This document shows positions 1 through 10,000 of a stretch of DNA of 64,000 nt, one piece after another. The notes below the pieces were generated by a model. The model was not told where the DNA came from. It saw only the letters and a program-made list of their open reading frames with translations, and ran no database searches. The DNA lies in assembly GCA_041320695.1 (NCBI GenBank), contig JBGGOQ010000004.1, positions 86,289 to 150,288 on the forward strand, in the 5' to 3' direction. Made by a program: the position numbers and the translations under genes. This DNA comes from Caldicellulosiruptoraceae bacterium PP1 (GTDB lineage Bacteria; Bacillota; Thermoanaerobacteria; Caldicellulosiruptorales; Caldicellulosiruptoraceae). Numbering within the stretch: the first letter of the stretch is position 1; each line of letters begins with the position of its first letter.

Positions 1-1
1 C

Positions 2-2926
2 CAAAATGGGGATCTTATGTTAACAAAAGCTCTAACAAGAGCAGAGGTTGTAACAATGATATTAAGGTCCCTAGGTCAAGAAGCAGCAGCAGAGGAATAT
101 GCTGATGCTGATGCTTCATTTAAGGACACAGCTAATCACTGGTCCAAAAAGTATGTAGAGCTTGCAAAGGAAATGGGTATAGTAAATGGTTACCCAGATG
201 GAACATTCAGACCAGAACAAAAAATTAAGTTTGAAGAGCTTTGCAAGCTTTTAGTTGCAGCTATGAACGAAACACCAGCTGCAGGAAAATGGCCGCTAAA
301 CTATGTTAGAAAAGCACTTGAACTTGGGCTTTTCAATGGTATTGAAGATGAAGTAGGTATTGGTGATATTGTTATAAGAGGTCAAGCAGCAGTTGCATTC
401 CAATCAGCATTCTTCCAACCAGAAAAGCAATTGACAGTTAAGAATGTTCAAGCACTAAGCAACACTTCAATCCAAGTAGATATTGCAGCAGCAGAAGGAC
501 AAACATTAGCTGACGGAGATGTTGCAGCAGTTGACTTTGATATTAAAGATGCAGCAAATGAATCACAACTTCTTGGTATTTCAGACGTATCATTTGATGC
601 AGCTTCAGGCAAAGCTATAATAAAGACAGCAGCTCAAGAAGCAGGAAAGACATATAAGCTATACTTCAGAGGCCAAGATACTACAAAGACTTTTGTTGGT
701 CTACCAGCTGATCTAAATGTAGCTGAAGTATCAACAGATAACCTAAAAGCAATTAATGTTAAATTTAATGATAAAGTTGACAGCACAACATTAACAACTG
801 ATAACATAAAGATTGCTAATCACACAATTGAATCAATAAAACTATTAGATGATGGCAAAACAGCAGTAGTTGTTGTAAGTGGTAACATAGGCCAATTTGA
901 AAAAATTTCTCTTTCATTAGATAACATAAAATCAATTTATGGTAAAGTTTTATCTGGCTACACAAAAGAACTTGTTGTTTCTGACATCAAAAGACCTGAA
1001 TTGTTAAGTGCAAGTGCATTAAACTACAAAACAGTTAAACTAATGTTCTCAGAACCAATTAACCAAGCAATTGATTCTAACCCAGCTTACTATCCATTAA
1101 GAAGCAACATTAAGATTGATGGCCAGATAGTAGCAGCAAATATAGCAGCAGTAGATCAGGTTGAAAAGTCAATAACATTAAAGCTTTATTCACCACTTGC
1201 TAAAGGAACACATGTAATTGAAGTTTCAGGCTTGGTTGACTTTGCATCATTCAGCATGGATACAAAAAATGTATCATTTGATGTAGCAGAAGATGTTCAA
1301 GCACCATTTATAACAAATGTAGCACTTGTTGACTCAAAGACATTTGAAATAACATTTAATGAAATGTTAGATCAAATCGGAACATTTAAGGTAAACGGAG
1401 TTGCACCACAAACAGTTACTCCAGTAGCTGATTCAAACAATACTAAGTTTACATTAAAGATGGCTTCATCATTACCATTTGGAACAAGACTTGTTGCAGT
1501 AAGCTATGTTGGGCAAACTGACTTAGCAGGAAACAGCGTTTCAACCGAACAAACAAAGTACGTAGAAATTGCTGATGATACAACATCACCAGATGCGAAG
1601 GTTGAAATGCAATCAAATAACGACATAGAAGTAACATTTACAAAACCAATTAGACTTGACTTTGATTCAAGCTATCAACCATATGTAAAACTACTTCAGG
1701 GAACAACTGAAAAGGCAAGTGTTGCAATAAACCCAGCATGGTTTGGTACAACACAAGATACTATGATTATTCCAGCAGCAACATTTGGCTTTGACTCAAC
1801 AGATGTAGCATCATACACATTAAGAATTACAGGTATTAAAGATGCTTCAATAAGACAAAACCCAATGGCTGATAAAGACTTTGCAATATCAGTAGCTGAT
1901 ACAAAGAAACCAAATACAGCACCATATTTTGCAGTAACACAAGATGCAGCTAACTCAGATAATGACTTTGTAACACTTTACTTCACAGAAGCTATGGATG
2001 CTTCAACACTTGCTAATGCAAGTAACTATATCTATAATGATGGAACAGCAGACAAACCATTAGGTTCACTTGCATCATTTGTAAAACTTGTAGTAGCTCA
2101 AGACAAGAAGAGTGTACAAATTTACATGAAGAATGCAAGAACAATACCTCAAACAGCAACATTTAAGGTATTTAACCTAAAAGACTTAGCAGGAAACACA
2201 ATAGTAACAGACGCAAATGGATTTAAGACAATTGCAATGTTACCTAACCAAGACTTTGCAGTTGCTGGCAATGTATATGCAGTATCACTAAATGAAATAA
2301 AAGTAACATTTAATAGAAGCATAGGTTCAATAAACCCAGCAAGCTTAAAGCTTGTATACAGTGGAACACCATCTGTTGAAATTGCAGTAAGAGGTGCAGT
2401 AGTTGACCCAGACAACAATGGTAGCACAAATGTAGCTAAACTAACACTTGCTGGCTCAATAAATGCAACTGATGTACAAAACTACACATTAGTAGCATTA
2501 GCTAATGCTGGTTATGTTGATGGCATAGTTGACACATATGGCAAGAAGTTAGCATACAGTGGTGCTTATGTTGTAAATGACCAGATTAAGCCAACTGTAA
2601 CAGTTGCAACTGGTGACAATGCAGGCGAAATCAAGGTAACATTCTCAGAAACTGTAGCTGCAACATACGCTGATATTGAAAACTCAATCATAATCTCAAA
2701 GATGTTTGGTGATTATGCAAGAGTTAAATTGCAAAACGGTGTAACATACAGAATTGCTGATGGTAATGAATCAGGATTCAAGACAATAGTTCTAATGCTA
2801 AATGGTATTTCAGCAACAGATAAGCAATACTCATTATTAATATCTGCAGGTTTAATTAAAGATAAGGCTACAACAGGTGCTAATGATATAGTTCCTGTTC
2901 TACCATCAATAGTTTCAGCAAAATAA
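2..2926 (+). CDS. S-layer protein with SLH and SbsA-type Ig domains (5' end cut by window)
   Basis: This is a structural surface-layer protein, partial at the left edge. The frame is open to base 2 and the residues before the first ATG (position 17) read QNGDL, matching the internal QGNENGDLML stretch of the next gene, so the true start and signal peptide lie upstream of the window. The visible part begins inside the first SLH module; SLH modules cover roughly the first 130 residues (motifs NGYPDGTFRPE, RGQAAVAFQSAFF), which bind secondary cell-wall polymer. The remaining ~830 residues are repeated beta-sandwich domains with the LMFSEPIN / VTFTKPI pattern typical of SbsA-like Ig domains. No cysteine is evident, as usual for S-layer proteins. 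It is a tandem paralogue of the gene at 3154. A strong terminator follows. The alternative, an SLH-anchored enzyme, is unlikely because no catalytic domain is visible. Confidence 0.9.
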   Translation, partial: QNGDLMLTKALTRAEVVTMILRSLGQEAAAEEYADADASFKDTANHWSKKYVELAKEMGIVNGYPDGTFRPEQKIKFEELCKLLVAAMNETPAAGKWPLNYVRKALELGLFNGIEDEVGIGDIVIRGQAAVAFQSAFFQPEKQLTVKNVQALSNTSIQVDIAAAEGQTLADGDVAAVDFDIKDAANESQLLGISDVSFDAASGKAIIKTAAQEAGKTYKLYFRGQDTTKTFVGLPADLNVAEVSTDNLKAINVKFNDKVDSTTLTTDNIKIANHTIESIKLLDDGKTAVVVVSGNIGQFEKISLSLDNIKSIYGKVLSGYTKELVVSDIKRPELLSASALNYKTVKLMFSEPINQAIDSNPAYYPLRSNIKIDGQIVAANIAAVDQVEKSITLKLYSPLAKGTHVIEVSGLVDFASFSMDTKNVSFDVAEDVQAPFITNVALVDSKTFEITFNEMLDQIGTFKVNGVAPQTVTPVADSNNTKFTLKMASSLPFGTRLVAVSYVGQTDLAGNSVSTEQTKYVEIADDTTSPDAKVEMQSNNDIEVTFTKPIRLDFDSSYQPYVKLLQGTTEKASVAINPAWFGTTQDTMIIPAATFGFDSTDVASYTLRITGIKDASIRQNPMADKDFAISVADTKKPNTAPYFAVTQDAANSDNDFVTLYFTEAMDASTLANASNYIYNDGTADKPLGSLASFVKLVVAQDKKSVQIYMKNARTIPQTATFKVFNLKDLAGNTIVTDANGFKTIAMLPNQDFAVAGNVYAVSLNEIKVTFNRSIGSINPASLKLVYSGTPSVEIAVRGAVVDPDNNGSTNVAKLTLAGSINATDVQNYTLVALANAGYVDGIVDTYGKKLAYSGAYVVNDQIKPTVTVATGDNAGEIKVTFSETVAATYADIENSIIISKMFGDYARVKLQNGVTYRIADGNESGFKTIVLMLNGISATDKQYSLLISAGLIKDKATTGANDIVPVLPSIVSAK

Positions 2927-2942
2927 AAGCTCATTAAATATT

Positions 2943-2981
2943 AAGGGTTAGGGAAAAAATTTCTCTGACCCTTATTTTTTT
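2943..2981 (+). terminator. Rho-independent terminator after first S-layer gene
   Basis: A 14-bp stem with a G-T wobble (AAGGGTTAGGGAAA pairing with TTTCTCTGACCCTT) closes a 3-base loop and is followed by A and six T. It separates the two tandem S-layer genes, so they are probably transcribed independently. Confidence 0.9.
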
Positions 2982-3068
2982 ATAGTAAAATATATTTATA
3001 CTGGGTTTAATACTTTTTCAAAAATATTTCGATAAAATTACAATTCTATTACAAATCACTTCTAATAA

Positions 3069-3097
3069 TTGACTATGAAAAATATACCTGTTAAAAT
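3069..3097 (+). promoter_or_regulatory. Sigma-A promoter of the second S-layer gene
   Basis: TTGACT at 3069-3074, 17-bp spacer, TAAAAT at 3092-3097. It is one base from consensus in each hexamer with ideal spacing, as expected for a very highly expressed S-layer gene. Transcription should start near 3104, giving a 5' leader of about 50 nt that contains a small GC-rich hairpin. Confidence 0.8.
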
Positions 3098-3111
3098 TTT
3101 AATGTAAGTAA

Positions 3112-3142
3112 GGGGTAAAGCCCCTAAAATAATACAAGGAGG
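3112..3142 (+). promoter_or_regulatory. 5' leader hairpin plus strong RBS of S-layer gene
   Basis: GGGG at 3112-3115 and CCCC at 3121-3124 form a compact hairpin with loop TAAAG at the very 5' end of the predicted mRNA. The Shine-Dalgarno AAGGAGG (3136-3142) lies 11 nt before the ATG at 3154. Leader hairpins of this kind can stabilise S-layer mRNA; that role is inferred here. Confidence 0.5.
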
Positions 3143-3153
3143 TTTTTTAGGGT

Positions 3154-6100
3154 ATGAAGAAGTTTAAAAGACTTATTGCAATCGTAACAGTTCTTCTATT
3201 TGCCCTAACTATAGTAGCTCCTGCATTTGCACAGGACGAAGCAACAACAAATCCTGTGTATGATGATGCTGCTAAGGTTCTAAAAGATAAGGGCGTTTTA
3301 CAAGGTAACGAAAATGGAGATCTTATGCTTGATAAGACTCTCACAAGAGCAGAAGTTGTAACAATGATACTTCGTGCAACAGGTCAAGAAGATGTTGCAG
3401 AAGAATATGCTGATGCTGATGCTTCATTCAGCGATACAGCTGACCATTGGGCAAAGAAATATATAGAAGCTGCAAAAGAGCTCGGTATTGTAAATGGTTA
3501 TCCAGATGGCACATTTAAGCCAGAAGCTCCAATCAAATTTGAAGAGCTCTGCAAATTATTAGTTGCTGCAGCTAACGAAACACCAGCTGCAGGGAAATGG
3601 CCACTCAACTATGTAAAGAAAGCACTTGACCTTGGATTCTTCAATGGTATTGAAGATGAAGTAGGTATAGGGCAAGTTGTAGTTAGAGGTCAAGCAGCAG
3701 TTGGATTTGCAGCTGCATTCTTCCCACCAGAAAAACCAGCTCCAGTTGTTAAGGATGTTCAACCAGGTGATAATACATCATTTGTTGTAACACTTGAACC
3801 AGCTGCTGGTTATACATTAGAAGATGGTGATGTAACAGCTGCAGATTTCGAAGTTAAAGATGCTGCAGATGAAACAAAGACACTTGCAGTTAAAGATGCT
3901 ACATTAGATGTTGCTACAGGCAAAGTTAAAGTAACAACAGATCCACAAGTAGCAGGTAAGACATACAAAGTATTCTTCAGAGGTCAAGACACAACAAAAA
4001 CATTTGCTGGCGCTCCAGTAGATTTAACAGCAGATGTTCCAAATCCAGACAATCTTAAGTCATTTACAATCAAATTTAACGATGAAGTTGATCCAGCAAC
4101 ATTAGTTAAAAATGATACAATTAAAGTTGATGGTAAAGATATTTATGATTTGAAATTACTTGATGATAATAAAACTGTATATGTAGTTTTGTCAGATAAA
4201 TTTGATCAATTTACAAAATATAATGTATTAATAAATGGTGTTAAATCTAAATTTGGCAAGACATTAACAAACTTTAGCAAAGAAGTATCTGTTTTGGATT
4301 CAAAACAACCAGAAGTAACAAAAGTTGAAGCTTTAAATCCAAAACAAATTAAAGTAACATTTAGTGAACCTATTAACGAAACAAAATCAGATTTATATTC
4401 ATTAAGAGATAAAGTAAAAGTTAATGGTTTATATATAACTGCAAAAATTACATCAGTTGATCCATTAACAAATTCAATAGTATTTGAACTTTATTCAGCA
4501 TTAACAAAAGGTACACAAAACATTGAAATTACTGGTTATCAAGATTTTGCTAATTATACAATGGTGGCTAAACAAACAACATTTGATGTTCAAGAAGACA
4601 TAAAAGCACCTACATTAGTAAAAGCTACATTCCAAGATAAACAAACAATAATTGTTGAATTTGATGAACCATTAGTTTCTGGTACAGATTCAACAGTTCC
4701 TTATGGAACATTTAAAGTAAATGGCAATGTTGCAACAGCTAAATTTGTTGATAATACAAATAATACTCAGGTTAAATTGACATTATCACCAGCTTTATCA
4801 TTTGGTACATTATTAGCTGCAATAACTTACCAAAATCAAAAAGATTTAGTTGGAAATACTGTATCAACTGAACAAACATATACTTTATCAATTACAGATG
4901 ACACAATACCACCAGTAATTAATAATATCGAAGTATTAGATGGTAATACTGTTAAGGTAGTATTCTCAAAACCAATGAGTAAAACAGATGGTACTGTAAC
5001 TCAAGGTACAACATCTAATAATGTGCAGTCTTCATGGTGGACAGATGACTATACATTACAAATACCAGCAGATAAAGTTGGTTTGGCATCAGTTAATGGT
5101 GGGAACTACACAATTAAGTTCGAAAACTTTAAAGATATGTCTATACGTGGCAATGCAATGCTAACAGTTGAGAAACCTATTACAGCAAAAGATACTGTAA
5201 AACCAGTTGTTTCAGACAAATTTAAAGTTGAAAACGGATCAACATCAGATTATGATGTAGTAAAGATATTCTTCTCAGAACCAATGAATAGAGATACAAT
5301 AGCAAATGTATCTTCATATGTATACGTAGATGCAGGAAATAATGAATATCCATTATCTGCAGTATCAAACTTTACCGGTTTGACTGTAGCATCTGATAAT
5401 AAGAGTGTTACAATTGGTTTTAAGAATGCAAGAACATTTACTACAGAAAAATTCAAGTTATTTGCTATGAAAGATTTAGCAGGTAATTTAATAGAGACAA
5501 ATGGTGTAGCAGTTGTATCACTAATTGGTAGTGCAAATGCATTAGTAATTAATTCAGCAAAGGCTACTTCAGCAACAGAAGTTACTGTCACATTTAATAA
5601 TAAAATTGTATCAGTAGATCCTAGAATATTAAAATTAAAAGTTGGCAACAGTGAATTTGCATTTAGTAGTGCAACAATTGATACTACAAATAGTAATGTA
5701 GTTAAATTTACAGCAACAACAAATATCCCAGCTGATACTGCAAATACAAGCATTTCAATTTGGGATTCTAGTAAAATAACAGATATTTATGGACAGAATT
5801 ATAGAAATTCAACTGATACATTTGTAGTTAATGATGGTATTGCACCTACAGTAACAATTGCAACTGGTGATAACTCAAAACAAATTAAATTAACATTTAG
5901 TGAAACTGTCAAAGCAACATATGATTCTCAAGTTTATGCAAGCATTATTATGGTTAAAGTAGCAGATGGTTCATTTGTTACATTAGATAGTTCAAATGTT
6001 GCTTATGGTAGTGGTGAAAATAAAGATGGATTTAAGACATTAATAATTACTGCACCTGAAGCAACAACTGATTATTATATAACAGTTTCACCAACATATA

Positions 6101-6165
6101 TTAAGGACGCTCTTGCAGGTAATGCTGTTGAACCTCAAATTAATGTAAAAGTAACTTCAAAATAG
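3154..6165 (+). CDS. S-layer protein, SLH domains plus SbsA-type Ig repeats
   Basis: A 1003-residue secreted structural protein. A signal peptide (MKKFKRLIAIVTVLLFAL..., cleavage probably after APAFA-Q, residues ~26-27) precedes three SLH modules at about residues 34-200 (AKVLKDKGVLQGNENG, FSDTADHWAKKYIEAAKELGIVNGYPDG, WPLNYVKKALDLGFFNGIED), which bind wall polymer. Residues ~205-1003 are serial beta-sandwich domains with recurring VTFSEPIN, VVFSKPM and IFFSEPMN motifs, the SbsA Ig-like signature. The protein is nearly colinear with the gene to its left from the SLH part to the C-terminal TFSETV...GFKT segment, so the pair arose by tandem duplication. It has its own promoter, leader hairpin and terminator. 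It is probably a major S-layer subunit; which of the two is dominant cannot be told from sequence. Confidence 0.93.
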   Translation: MKKFKRLIAIVTVLLFALTIVAPAFAQDEATTNPVYDDAAKVLKDKGVLQGNENGDLMLDKTLTRAEVVTMILRATGQEDVAEEYADADASFSDTADHWAKKYIEAAKELGIVNGYPDGTFKPEAPIKFEELCKLLVAAANETPAAGKWPLNYVKKALDLGFFNGIEDEVGIGQVVVRGQAAVGFAAAFFPPEKPAPVVKDVQPGDNTSFVVTLEPAAGYTLEDGDVTAADFEVKDAADETKTLAVKDATLDVATGKVKVTTDPQVAGKTYKVFFRGQDTTKTFAGAPVDLTADVPNPDNLKSFTIKFNDEVDPATLVKNDTIKVDGKDIYDLKLLDDNKTVYVVLSDKFDQFTKYNVLINGVKSKFGKTLTNFSKEVSVLDSKQPEVTKVEALNPKQIKVTFSEPINETKSDLYSLRDKVKVNGLYITAKITSVDPLTNSIVFELYSALTKGTQNIEITGYQDFANYTMVAKQTTFDVQEDIKAPTLVKATFQDKQTIIVEFDEPLVSGTDSTVPYGTFKVNGNVATAKFVDNTNNTQVKLTLSPALSFGTLLAAITYQNQKDLVGNTVSTEQTYTLSITDDTIPPVINNIEVLDGNTVKVVFSKPMSKTDGTVTQGTTSNNVQSSWWTDDYTLQIPADKVGLASVNGGNYTIKFENFKDMSIRGNAMLTVEKPITAKDTVKPVVSDKFKVENGSTSDYDVVKIFFSEPMNRDTIANVSSYVYVDAGNNEYPLSAVSNFTGLTVASDNKSVTIGFKNARTFTTEKFKLFAMKDLAGNLIETNGVAVVSLIGSANALVINSAKATSATEVTVTFNNKIVSVDPRILKLKVGNSEFAFSSATIDTTNSNVVKFTATTNIPADTANTSISIWDSSKITDIYGQNYRNSTDTFVVNDGIAPTVTIATGDNSKQIKLTFSETVKATYDSQVYASIIMVKVADGSFVTLDSSNVAYGSGENKDGFKTLIITAPEATTDYYITVSPTYIKDALAGNAVEPQINVKVTSK

Positions 6166-6202
6166 TTATAATCAATATAAATTTTATTTGAATAAAATTT
6201 AT

Positions 6203-6243
6203 AAATAACAGAGGTAGGAATAAAATACCTACCTCTGTTATTT
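6203..6243 (+). terminator. Strong terminator after second S-layer gene
   Basis: A perfect 16-bp inverted repeat (AAATAACAGAGGTAGG at 6203-6218, CCTACCTCTGTTATTT at 6228-6243) with a 9-base loop. The 3' arm ends in TTATTT, so it resembles a bidirectional terminator or a very stable mRNA 3' end. Confidence 0.8.
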
Positions 6244-6277
6244 GTCGCTATATCAATAGTAAGGGTAGGTAATTTAA

Positions 6278-6675
6278 TCAAATGCCTACCCTAACTAATT
6301 TTAAAGTTAATAATTGAATTGTGAATGTATTTATTAACTTGAATCAAAAATTGAACATGACAAAACAGACCAACTAAGCAGTTGGTTGAAAAAATTAGAA
6401 TAAAGGCAATCATTTTCTACAGAAGTGGTGGATTCTATTCCTAAATCTATCAATATATTCAAATCATAAAGCATTTCTTATTAACTTTAATTTTATTATT
6501 AAAACCTTCAATACAACCATTGTGTAAAGGATATAAAATTAATTAATAATTTCTATAAACCAACTATTAAAAGTATCAACACAAGAATGATAATAATAAC
6601 AGATAATCTAATAGTTATTATCAAATGCCTTCTTATAAGTTTTTTTAATTATATTTTATCAAGGTAGGCATTTGA
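6278..6675. repeat. 13-bp inverted repeat bounding a transposase remnant
   Basis: TCAAATGCCTACC at 6278-6290 recurs as its exact reverse complement at 6663-6675, and an imperfect third copy, TCAAATGCCTTC, is at 6621-6632. The two outer copies point inward around the decayed transposase frame, as terminal inverted repeats would. They may be element ends, although the span (~400 bp) is far shorter than an intact ISL3 element. Confidence 0.45.
6410..6582 (-). pseudogene. Degenerate C-terminal remnant of an ISL3-family-like transposase
   Basis: Read on the minus strand in shifting frames, this segment gives FNSWFIEIIN, then PLHNGCIEGFNNKIKV, then FEYIDRFRNRIHHFCRK followed by TGA at 6412-6410. 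The NG.IEG.NNKIK and F..FRNRI blocks in that order are the conserved C-terminal end of ISL3-family transposases. At least two frameshifts separate the blocks and the N-terminal catalytic part is missing, so it is a dead relic. The frames were assembled by eye; the family call is fairly secure, the exact boundaries are not. Confidence 0.65.
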
Positions 6676-6705
6676 ATAAAGTGCATTTTTTTATTTCAAA
6701 AATAA

Positions 6706-6813
6706 ATATTGGAATTACCATTCCAATATATAGAGTCTGATTCTAATCAATCATTTCAAATAAATAATTTAATACCGAATGATAGTATCATTCGCATAGT
6801 AATTTCAAATTAC
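6706..6813. repeat. Three consecutive perfect palindromes upstream of pullulanase
   Basis: ATATTGGAAT / ATTCCAATAT (6706-6715, 6720-6729, 4-base spacer), CGAATGATA G TATCATTCG (6776-6794) and GTAATTT C AAATTAC (6799-6813). All arms match perfectly. They could be operators for the starch cluster or leftover repetitive DNA; nothing in the sequence decides between these. Confidence 0.5.
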
Positions 6814-6972
6814 ATAACCATATTGTATCAACATTTCAATAGTTTCATTTTCAATATTATCAGTTTAATAAACTTCAGAAGCAACATCAATGCAAAATGC
6901 AACCGAATGCATTATTGATGATATTACTAAGCAAATATATTTAATTAATAATATATAAAAATAAATATACTC

Positions 6973-7001
6973 TTGAAATATATTTGTTAATATTTTATAA
7001 T
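6973..7001 (+). promoter_or_regulatory. Sigma-A promoter of the pullulanase gene
   Basis: TTGAAA at 6973-6978, a 17-bp spacer, and a consensus TATAAT at 6996-7001. Predicted start near 7008, about 38 nt before the TTG start codon, with AAAGGAGG at 7029-7036. No comparably good promoter was seen between here and 20726, which fits a long transcript, though internal promoters may be missed. Confidence 0.75.
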
Positions 7002-7045
7002 TATTATCAACAAACGATTGCATTAATAAAAGGAGGTATTTAAAA

Positions 7046-10000
7046 TTGAAAACAAATTTCAACAGTAGGAGAATTTTAGCAACATTTCTTCTAATCATTT
7101 TTGCATTAACTCTTGTACCAATAGCTTCTTTAGCAGACGACAACAAAACCACACTTATAATACACTACTATAGGTACAATGAAGACTACCAAGGTTGGAA
7201 CTTATGGATATGGCCTACAAAACCAAATTCAGCTGAAGGAAATGCATATGCATTTACACAAAAAGACGACTTTGGTATGGTAGCAAAGGTTGAACTACCA
7301 GGAACTGTTACCGAAGCAGGTATTATTGTTAGAAAAGGGAATTGGGAAGCAAAGGATGTAGGTGTTGATCGATTTATAAAAAACATTAATGGAACAAAAG
7401 AAGTTTGGCTCATAGAAAGTGAACAACCAATTTATGAAACACAGCCTCAAAAAACACCAAAGCAGACTGCATATTTGGATGGACTAAACACCATAGTTGT
7501 AAAATTAGCAAAAAAGGCTGATATATCCCAAAAAGATGCTTTACAAGGTTTTAGCATAAAGGCTTTTTATGATGATATTAAAATAAAAAAGGTAGAACCG
7601 GTTTTACCTAAAGTTACAAAGAATGTTAAACCAGAAGATGTTGGTTATGAGTTAATTGATGGCGGTTCAAAGGTTCGATTCATTCTAAAACCAAATTCTG
7701 GTGATTTTAAATTTACTGATACTTCAGGAAAGCTTGAAGTCTATTTATCTGGGACAATGAATGACTGGGGCGGCACATCATCATCAGAAGGCAAATATAA
7801 GCCCTTACCTAATTGGAAACTTACATGGAATAGCGAAAAAGGTTACTATGAACTTATTAAGGATTTTGGTAAAGACGGGATAAACTTTGGTGCTAAATTT
7901 AAGTTTACCTCATGGGATGGGAATGAAGCAACTTGGTACCCTGGCGGTATGGGCAATGATAAAGTACTTCAGGAATTATATACAGGTAATGAAAAAATAA
8001 CAAAGGTAGATCAGTTTAAAATAACAACAGAAGATGAACTTGAACCACAAGTTCCATATACAGTATCAAAAAATGGATTTAAATCAACTATTGCTATACC
8101 AAGAAACATTTTGGACAATCAAAAATACTTCTACAATGGTAATGACCTTGGTTCAACATATTCACAAAATAGCACCAGTTTTAGATTGTGGGCACCTACA
8201 GCAATCAATGTTATATTAAGGCTTTATGATGATTATAAAACTAATAAATATAAAGAATATGAAATGCAGCAGTCTAAAAACGGTACATGGTTTTATAAAA
8301 TACCTGGAAACCTAAAAGGAAAATATTATCAGTATGAAGTATGGCTGGCATCAAACTCCCTAACAGATGACACAATTAGAAAAAATGTTGTTCCAGACCC
8401 GTACTCAAAAGCTACATCAGCAAATAGCGAAAGAACATTAATATTTGATCCAAAAGATACAAATCCAGTTGGCTGGGAAAATGATTCTTTTGTTAAAACA
8501 CCTAATCAAGAAGATGCTATAATTTATGAGACACATGTCAGAGATTTTACAATTGATGCAACAAGTGGTATAAGACCTGAATTTAGAGGTAAATATCTTG
8601 GATTTACTCAAGAAAATACAAAAGGACCTAATGGGGTAAAAACAGGTATTAGTCACTTAAAAGAGTTAGGGATTACTCATGTTCATTTACTACCAACATA
8701 TGATTTTGCGACAGTTGATGAAAATAAAGTTAATAGTGGTTACAATTGGGGTTATGATCCTGTTTTATATCAAAATGTTGAAGGCTCATACGCAACAAAT
8801 CCTAATGGTATTGCAAGAATTAAAGAATATAAACAAATGGTAATGGCACTCCATAAAAATGGTATTGGTATTATACAAGATGTTGTTTTTAACCATACAG
8901 CCCAGATTGGAGAAGCATCTAAGTTTTCAATATTTGATAAAATTGTACCAGGTTATTTCTATAGACTTGATAAAGACGGAAATTATTCAAATGGTTCAGG
9001 TATTGGAAATGAAGTTGCAAGCGAAAAACCAATGGTTAGAAAGTTTATAATTGATACACTAAAATATCTAACAAGTGAATATCATATTGATGGTTACAGA
9101 TTTGATTTGATGGCGGCAATTGATAGAATTACTATGGCACAATCACAAAAAGAAGTAAGGGAAATAAATCCATCAGCAATTTTCTATGGTGAAGGCTGGC
9201 TAGGAGGAGCATCAGCATTATCTCCTGAACTGAGAATGGAAATAGGCTCAAAAAATCAAGCAGGGCTTCATATAGCTTTCTTCAATGACAGAATTAGAGA
9301 GGCAATAAGAGGTAATCTAGATAATGAATCCAAAGGATTTATGCAAGGTAATTATCAAAATAGACCGCAAGATTTAAAAAATGGAATTAAAGGTGCAATA
9401 GATGAGTTTGCAACTGATCCAGACGAAACAATAAATTATGTATCGGCACATGATAATTTGACTCTCTGGGATAAACTTCAACTTAGTGCTAAAAATGAAA
9501 GTGATGAAGTAAAAGACAAAATGGGTAGGCTTGCAAATGCAATTGTTCTCACCACGCAAGGTATACCATTCTTACATGGTGGAGTTGAGTTTAACAGAAC
9601 AAAATATATGAACAATAATTCATATAATGCTGGGGATAAAATTAATAAGTATGATTGGAATCTAAAGGTAAAATGGTTTGATACATTTAAATACTATCAA
9701 GGACTTATTGAACTTAGAAAAGCTCATAGTGCATTTAGATTAACAACAGCAGAGGATATAAATAAATACTTGAAGTTTATACAAACACCATCTGGAACTG
9801 TTGGGTATGAATTAAGCTATCCAAATGATACTTGGAATCACATTATTGTTGTTTATAATGCGACAAAACAGGTAAAAGAGATTAATCTTCCTGAAGGCAA
9901 TTGGGTTGTAGTTGGCAATGGTGATGAAGTTGGAACAACACCAATTAAAAAATTAGCAAATTATGTTTCATCTAAAGCATTTGTTGCACCAATTAGTACA

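Larger units (their letters stand above)
6244..7045. other. 800-bp gene-free stretch between S-layer and pullulanase genes
   Basis: No intact gene is visible. The stretch holds a second hairpin (AGGGTAGG 6262-6269 with CCTACCCT 6285-6292), a decayed minus-strand ISL3-type transposase remnant (about 6410-6582) bounded by a 13-bp inverted repeat, three perfect palindromes (6706-6729, 6776-6794, 6799-6813), and a good promoter for the pullulanase gene (6973-7001). Short open frames here (for example 6709-6918 +, 6865-7152 -) lack ribosome binding sites and show no recognisable family. Confidence 0.7.

Noticed and set aside
5250..5753. 167-codon minus-strand frame inside the second S-layer gene
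   Set aside because: It is antisense to well-supported repeat-domain coding sequence; long antisense frames arise from the biased codon use.
6709..6918. 69-codon plus-strand frame upstream of pullulanase
   Set aside because: No ribosome binding site, low-complexity AT-rich translation, and it runs through perfect palindromes.
6865..7152. 95-codon minus-strand frame overlapping the pullulanase start
   Set aside because: It covers the pullulanase promoter and signal peptide region, and resembles no family.
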